From Conus ventricosus (taxonomy: Eukaryota; Mollusca; Gastropoda; Neogastropoda; Conidae): 64,000 bases of DNA. Shown here piece by piece: positions 57,852 to 64,000 of the stretch. The number at the start of each line of letters is the position of its first letter. Positions within the stretch are counted from its first letter, which is position 1. Below the pieces are notes generated by a model. It worked only from the letters and a program-made list of their open reading frames with translations, made no database searches and was not told where the DNA came from. Where the stretch lies: assembly GCA_018398815.1 (NCBI GenBank), contig CM031600.1, forward strand, positions 52,897,257-52,961,256, written 5' to 3'. A program made the translations under genes and the position numbers.

Positions 57852-58051
57852 AGTATTGTGTCACAGGTATTTCTCCATTATTCAAAAATGTTTGTCAGCT
57901 GAATGGAAAGATGACAAATCTCAATTGTATTTTCATTGTTGCAAGTAAAAGAAGAATCGCCACCTTTTTTCCTTTCCTTCTCTGATCAGTTACATACTGC
58001 TTTGCTCAGATGGATATCTTCCCGCAGAGCGTTTCAAACAAAACATTTCCC

Positions 58052-58175
58052 CGAAGATGGAGTATGACTGCCTTAAAGGCGGGATAAAAAACGGTCATAC
58101 ACACAAAACTCCACTGCCTGTCTATACAGGCAGTGCCCGCAGGAGTATCAGCCTGCGTACGCAGAAAGAAAGAAA
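58052..58175 (+). mobile_element. Dispersed repeat, copy 2 of 3
   Basis: CCCCGAAGATGGAGTATGAC, GGCGGGATAAAAAACGGTCA, an internal CTGCCTG-TCTATA-CAGGCAG hairpin, and GCCTGCGTACGCAGAAAG. About 90% like copy 3 by eye. Confidence 0.85.
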
Positions 58176-58298
58176 AGCAAAACATGTTTAGTGTTTGTTT
58201 TAAAAGATAAGAGCTTTGCAGGAAGGTGCATGAAAGACTTCATTTGGGACAACCTGGCCCACACATTTCTAGGGATGTGTCGGATAACGTGAGATAGG

Positions 58299-58395
58299 AA
58301 AAATCCAGCAGATATGTGCTAAATAGTAAAAATTCAGCAGATATATGCTAGATTGTAAAAATCCAGCAGAAATGTACTAGATAGAAAAAATTCAG
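58299..58395. repeat. 29-bp unit, three and a half copies
   Basis: AAAAATCCAGCAGATATGTG plus CTAAATAGT recurs with substitutions. Confidence 0.9.
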
Positions 58396-58539
58396 AGGGG
58401 TGCAACTGGTGCAATTAGTGACCATCGCTCTAATCCTATATTGAATGGTGTATATCATAGTAATCCCGAAAATTATCTTGATATCCAGTGCAGTCTTTAA
58501 ACTATTTGGGGGCAAATTATTATTGATATAACAGTTTTT

Positions 58540-59360
58540 TTCCTCATACTTACCTGTCCAGACAAATGCCATAATGTGGAATATCACCATAAAAACATAA
58601 CTTCGCCTCCATTCCCAAGTAGCCAGCAAGAGTGATTGCCTGTATAGCGAGTTCACTTGAAAAATATTCCAACTAGCTCAGTTTTCTGTTACTTTTGAAG
58701 AAAAACGCCTATCTCTTCTGTCAGACTTTGTTGTTTTTATGGCACAATTGATTACCCACAAACGCTCCTTCAAGCTCACCTTCATTTCAGAAAGTGAAGT
58801 AACCATTTCTTCAGCTTTTCAAAAGGGAATTTTAGCAGGTAATTCCCCAAAATTACATTCAGTTGCCACTTCAGCAGTTGGTCCTTCACCTTGGTGTACT
58901 CCCAGTTGACATCGAAACCTTCTGCTACTTTGATATCCATTCCTATCTGCTCTTCCCCCATTTTCACATTATAATCGGTGCAAAGATTGGTATGGCGCGA
59001 AGTTGTGTTTGTTGGGCAAGTTTGATATTTAGGTCAAGCTGCGCAACAGTCTGCCAGTGGTGGCTAGAGAGTCGGCCGCCATTCCCAGCCACATCCATGC
59101 AACAGAGTTACCGAGGTCTGCGGAGACAGGCCAGCATCTCGCCCCTTTCTGCTCTGCATTCTTAATCCCATAGTGCCTTGTAGATAAAAGGAGTGGTTGG
59201 GGAATTCATAAGGAATTTGCTATCTGGCTTGACCCTCACAAGGCTGAATGTTGAGCAGCTTCCCTGAGTGGAGAAGATTCAGCAGGATTCCCTTCTTCAA
59301 AGGGCAAATATCTGTAAATGCCTGGGAGGCATTGGTCGCCCCCGACCATTATCAGGTCCT
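58540..59360 (+). mobile_element. DIRS-type retroelement fragment, copy B
   Basis: Parallels copy A block by block: CTTACCTGTCCAGACA (A: 46814), CAACTAGCTCAGTTTTC (A: 46975), TTTCTGCTCTGCATTC and GTGCCTTGTAGATAAAAGG (A: 47430-47475), GACCCTCACAAGGCT (A: 47522-47535) and CAGGATTCCCTTCTTCAAAG (A: 47570). It stops before the RNase H part, so the assignment rests on copy A. Confidence 0.65.
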
Positions 59361-59697
59361 TCTTGATGCAGGTATGTTCAGTGCATATACAGATGAAGGT
59401 TGTTTTGGTGACAATGTTGATGAGATCAATGCTGGTTATGTTTACAGAAACTACTGCACTTCAGTGCTGAATTTACTATCAATGTCGATGCAGAGCAGAA
59501 GCGAGGTTGTGTATGTGTGTTTTATTTATTTATTTTTTAAAATTCTTTTTGATATTTTGGACAAACGAAAGTAAGAGATGGACATTTCGATGAGAATTTG
59601 CAAGAATAACATAATAATCATCAAGTTACTTTTTTCCCTTGGCAGACATAGTAAAATCACTTATAGGCTTATTTTGTCAAAAAATGGTAAAGTTCCT

Positions 59698-59815
59698 CCC
59701 CGAAGATGGAGTATGGCTGCATTAATGGCGGGATAAAAATGGTCATACGCACAAAACTCCACTGCCTGTCTATACAGGCAGTGTCCGCAGGAGTATCAGC
59801 CTGCGTACGCAGAAA
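59698..59815 (+). mobile_element. Dispersed repeat, copy 3 of 3
   Basis: CCCCGAAGATGGAGTATGGC, GGCGGGATAAAAATGGTCAT, the same internal hairpin and GCCTGCGTACGCAGAAAAG. As with copy 2 it runs into a GAAA-rich tract. Confidence 0.85.
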
Positions 59816-59908
59816 AGAAAGGAAGGAAAGAAAAAGGTCAAGTTCAGTGGGAGAGGAAGAAAAAGCAGAAGTAAAATCACTTACAATGATTACAATTTTG
59901 CCATGTCA

Positions 59909-59974
59909 TTGACTTATGTTTTCAGCCATGTCAAAACCATGTTTGACTTATGTTTTCAGCCATGTCAAAACCAT
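59909..59974. repeat. 33-34-bp direct duplication
   Basis: TGACTTATGTTTTCAGCCAT followed by GTCAAAACCAT occurs twice in tandem. Confidence 0.95.
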
Positions 59975-60453
59975 ATGATAACTAACAAAAGTTCCATCAT
60001 CGTAGCCTGCTATGCCATGTGCAAAGCGTAGTGCAACTGAAAGTGCTACCAATCAGACTTGTCAGACACTGAGGACGCCACAGAAAGTTTCCAAGGAGAT
60101 TAACAAAAAGCACACAGAGCTACGGTGACTTCACACACCAGTGCTGTGCTGAAATTTAAACCAGTACAGTTTGTACTTTTGAGACCTTGTCAACTCTGCC
60201 TGTTGTGACTGAACGAGATTTCAAAGGCAAGTGACTGGAGCACAAATCAAAGCCAAACAGTCACACTTCCAAGGGCAAGCTTCAGGCAATACCCCTGATA
60301 AATCCTATGGAAAGATACAAAAGAGAAATGTCAAAAAAACAGAAAGATAAAAAGGTAACTGATTTTCTTACTGCTTTTGATTTCTTAAAGGTTCTTAACT
60401 TTTGTATGGAAACCATTTAGTTACCATTTAGTTATAAGATGAAGACCACATGC

Positions 60454-60645
60454 ACTCGTTTTTGCAAGCACGGAGGGCAAACTTCACTCATTTTTGCAAG
60501 CACTGAGGGTAAACTTCACTCATTTTCAAAAGCACTGAGGGCAAACTTCACTCATTTTTGCAAGCACTGAGGGTAAACTTCACTCATTTTCACAAACACT
60601 GAGGGTAAACTTCACTCATTTTTGCAAGCACAGAAGGCAAACTTC
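60454..60645. repeat. 32-bp minisatellite, six copies
   Basis: ACTCATTTTTGCAAGCACTG followed by AGGGTAAACTTC occurs six times with single-base differences. Confidence 0.95.
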
Positions 60646-63600
60646 ACAAGTTGTTTTTTTTATATGTATATTATTGACTGGATATACGACATTTCTGTAC
60701 AACAAAATAGTACAGATAGAAATTTCCATCACAACAAAAAAGGACAACAAAACCTTTACTGATATTTCCATCACATTTCTTTACAACAAAGTACAGACTA
60801 TTTTCATGCGCACTTGATTCCTCCCTCCAAAGCACTATTGTTCCAAAAGAACAATATTTCAGCAACATTCTTTCTATACTGAAAAAAAGTACAGACTGAT
60901 ATTCCTATGTGAAGTGATGCTATGCACTTTTCTTATCCTCCCATGTTGAAACACCCATCCCTGTATACCAAAAGCACAATCAAAACCACACAATCAAAAG
61001 AAGCACAATCAAAGCCAGCAACATCTCTGTACAATAACAATATCCTCTTGACAGTCCGATATTTCGATGCAAACTAAAAATGTTACCAAGCTTTGTTGTT
61101 TTGTTTTAAATGTCATTCACCCACACTTGATATGTACATTTTTCAACAGCATGGGTAGGAACTGAACACATGAGGCTGAATAAGGACACCATGTACGACT
61201 GACAAAAGCATCACTCTTGGTATGACATTGTGAGCCTGCATTGCCCGCAGCAACTTGCATTGCCAGCAGTACTTAAAACCACAGTGATGACGACATTACA
61301 AACACTCCTGCCAACTTGCACAACCATACCCGATAAACGCCTTACCTAGCAACAACACATCATTAAAACTGACCAGGTGCACTCTCTGAATATAAACTCA
61401 CACTGACACTTTGCTCAAAAAGTTTAATAGGCTGGGTGGGGGGAGGGAGTAAGACCAGAGATTGTGCACACCGTGAATTGTGTGCCAAGACAATTAGGAA
61501 ATGTAACCCAGTGGGAGGTAAGTAATCCCGAATGTCTTTTGAATAGATGAGTAGTAGGAGAAACCAAATTATGAAAATCAGAAGCACAAAAAGTTCAACT
61601 GTTTTCCGTCTATTTTCACAATGAAATGATAGGGCAATCGAGGATGGGGAGTAAGCCTCAGTGAAAACAGAGGTGGGGGAGGGATGAGGATTAGGAGAAA
61701 ATGACAACTTCACTGACCAAGATCTCTCAAGATTTTCATTCTCGTAATGCCATAGCATTTGAGCTGGCAGTCATGCAGACACAACTAAAATAAAATGATT
61801 GTTTTCTCCCTCGCAAACATCTGCTTTTTACTGGAAACAGGTGATGGATATGAAAAAGGGCAGTTGCTTCCACATCAATCAATTATTAGCTATCACTCTG
61901 CCCTATGGCCACATCAGCAAATTCATCACTTTTTATTCAGGAAGGGGTGGGGTGGAGAGGGGTGGCTTTTCAAACACCTACAAGAACTATTAAAATTCCT
62001 GGCCAGGAGGAAGGGTAAAGAATGATGAAGGACAGAGGTAAGGATAAAGGAGGGGGAGATACATATTAAAGCAGTGTTTGCAAAGGGAGCAGGTCAGAGT
62101 GGGTTTCAAATGTCAGTTTTAGTGTTACAGCCCAGCCAGTCACACAGGACCTTTTCAGAGCTATGGCCATGAAAAAGCATTCGTCTGAGGAACATCAAAA
62201 CAAACCAATATTCCGTTTCACTCTTCTTTTGCCCAGCCAAGCATACAGGGCTATGTCTGAACTAAAAAACATATAACCATCCACCGGTCTATACCACAGC
62301 TGTATTATTCCCATCTACCATCCACCGGTCTATACCACAGCTGTATTATTCCCATCTTGAAGGCAGACAACACATGGCCATGTTGAGGGCATCAACTGTT
62401 CTACTTGCCCTTGGTATGACCTGGGTGACAGTCCCGATGTTGACCCTTGTGATTGGCTGGGCATAAACAATATGACATGAATCCAGCCAGCAGTTTACAA
62501 CAGAAAACCTTCCCTGTTACCAACTGTTATGAACTGGACAAAAGGTTCAATTGTAGGGGGAACAGAAGAATGCCAAGTGGGAGGGGGGATATGGGGAACA
62601 CGTTCACTGGGGCAGTTCGGTTGTAAGTTTGAGGAGACCGACAGTCGTAGTCGGTGTCATGGGTGATCATGTCGCATACTGTAAGGAACTAGGACAACCT
62701 TGAACAAAGGGGAAGCGGGGTGTGCGGGTACCAATACGAACAAGGAAAATATCCACAAAATCATCCATGCCTAGAACTATCAGCAAAATATTTGTTCCGT
62801 ACTAAACAAAAATACAACCACCACACCACAGAATCATTCCTCCCCAACACATGCAGCATTATTACACAAAAAAAAATAGTAATAATAGACCTTAAGATAA
62901 GAGATAATTGAAAGAAAACAGAAGTGAATACTGCTTAAACATGTTCTTATCCTCAAAAAAATGTACAGACACCGCTGCAGACAGTAATGACATGGATCTT
63001 AACATCTCCATCTAGGAGCACAAGGTGAAATACCTTATACTTTTTCACCTTGTTCCTGTAATCAGAATTAAAAAGAATGTGGGATAATAATTACAATTTT
63101 ATATCTGTACAATAACAGAAGAATCTATACCGAGACAATTGTTTTCACCCATTATGGCCATGGTTTATTCAAAGGACAGCTACGTTTTATATCCACACAA
63201 TAACAGGTAAAGGTCATACTGAGACACTATTTCTTTACACATGATAATGGCATTACCTTATTCAAAAGATAGCTGTGCTCCTCATTTTGTCAGTGCTGTG
63301 ACCAGATGCACCATTCGGATGCACACCATCAGCCGAGTCATTGTTGGTGTTTAATTCACTTGGGTCTTTAATTCACTTGCGAGGGTGCAACTGCAAATTG
63401 AGAAACCTTTCTAGCTGAAGTGCACTGCTGACCCGTTTACCATGAATGATTGCTATTGGTGTACTTTTCAACAAAAATGAATGCATTTTCTACATAGATT
63501 ATGTACAAATCTTCCAATTTTTTTTTCACTGTAAAAATTGAAAGGGAGGAGGAGGGAGCTGCTTCATTCAACATTTGTCCCCATTTTGTTGCGTTTTTTT

Positions 63601-63711
63601 TTTAGAGTAAACCCGAGCAATACTTCTGGCATTTTTGACAGCTGATACCTTAAAAGAACCTGAAGCTCTGCGGCTTTTTTTTTGTTTTTAAAACAGAAAG
63701 TACAACCCTTG
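60646..63711. other. Unannotated DNA with small duplications
   Basis: No supported gene. 62278-62357 is a 40-41-bp direct duplication (CCATCCACCGGTCTATACCA). 63100-63180 and 63183-63275 look like an older duplication (TTTTATAT, ACAATAACAG, GAGACA, TTATTCAAA in the same order). Confidence 0.6.
62405..62475 (+). mobile_element. Short retroposon tail, copy 3, decayed
   Basis: GGTGACAGTCCCGATGTTGA, CCCTTGTGATTGGCTGGGC and ATAAACAATATGAC follow the copies at 16181 and 21291 with several substitutions and small gaps. Confidence 0.55.
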
Positions 63712-63840
63712 GACCAAAGTGGAAACTCCACAGCATCATTCCACCTAGTTAAACTGTCCTCACCCTCAATAATCATCATGTCTCAAAGACACTAGCCCTT
63801 TATGTCCTGCTCATGTGACAGTACCTTTACCTCCCCGCCC
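63712..63840 (+). mobile_element. SINE body relic
   Basis: Blocks AAGTGGAAACTCCACAGCAT, CAATAATCATCATG, CCCTTTATGTCCTGCTCATG and TGACAGTACCTTTACC keep the order found at 25598-25715 of SINE copy 2 (GAAATGGAAATCCGTAGCAT ... CCCTTCATGCCCTGCTCTCA ... GGTGACCTC). Head and tail are missing. Confidence 0.5.
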
Positions 63841-64000
63841 CTTTTCAGAAGTTTAAACAGTCACAATTCCCAAAAATGCTTAACTGAGGGCATGAAAAAC
63901 CCTTCATTTTATTTGATGTGTGAATGACAAGTTGAACCTGCAGAGCTTAATCTAGGATTTTTCAAAAAGGGGGGCAGTCCCCCACTCATATCAAAAAAGG

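Overview
The window is eukaryotic, animal nuclear DNA: one gene is split by GT-AG introns, tRNA-derived SINEs and at least six retroelement or transposon classes are present, and microsatellites and minisatellites are abundant. The mix (tRNA-SINEs, RLE-class and AP-endonuclease LINEs, DIRS, Ty3/gypsy gag, Penelope-like repeats) fits a lophotrochozoan genome, most likely a gastropod mollusc. The species is an inference and cannot be fixed from the sequence alone.

Layout. 1-3250 is intergenic with microsatellites. 3250-4575 is a ruined Tc1-like transposon. 5780-8770 (minus) is an R2/NeSL-like retrotransposon with zinc finger, reverse transcriptase and endonuclease parts. Across 3405-7090 the sequence has a peculiar homopolymer-inflated texture that cuts across both elements. 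8840-11130 holds LINE 3' tails and CT tracts. 11238-11960 is a single-exon gene of unknown function with an AT-rich 3' flank. 16-30 kb holds SINEs, an inverted Penelope-type repeat carrying hammerhead-ribozyme-like motifs (18797-19186), a tiny retroposed insert with a 17-bp target duplication, several tandem arrays and LINE debris. 30-35.3 kb holds two decayed LINEs.

35554-50516 (plus) is the best-supported gene: five coding exons of a Mos-type serine/threonine kinase, from glycine loop to stop codon. The exon with the start codon was not found. Its introns have been filled by repeats: a Ty3/gypsy gag relic, a Penelope-like relic, a five-fold duplication of a 3' splice site, a 27-bp array, a 3-kb array of a 72-bp unit that grew inside a Penelope-like repeat, and a DIRS-type retroelement with RNase H and tyrosine recombinase remains. 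Just downstream is a 5.7-kb array of a 39-bp unit (51401-57108) with higher-order structure. 57-64 kb holds small duplications, a second DIRS fragment and dispersed repeats, with no recognisable gene.

The window is not an operon-like system; its genes do not cooperate. The points of interest are the inverted Penelope-type unit with ribozyme motifs, the multiplied splice acceptor in mos, and the way tandem arrays start from transposon ends. The long open frames through the tandem arrays are consequences of unit lengths divisible by three and are not called as genes.
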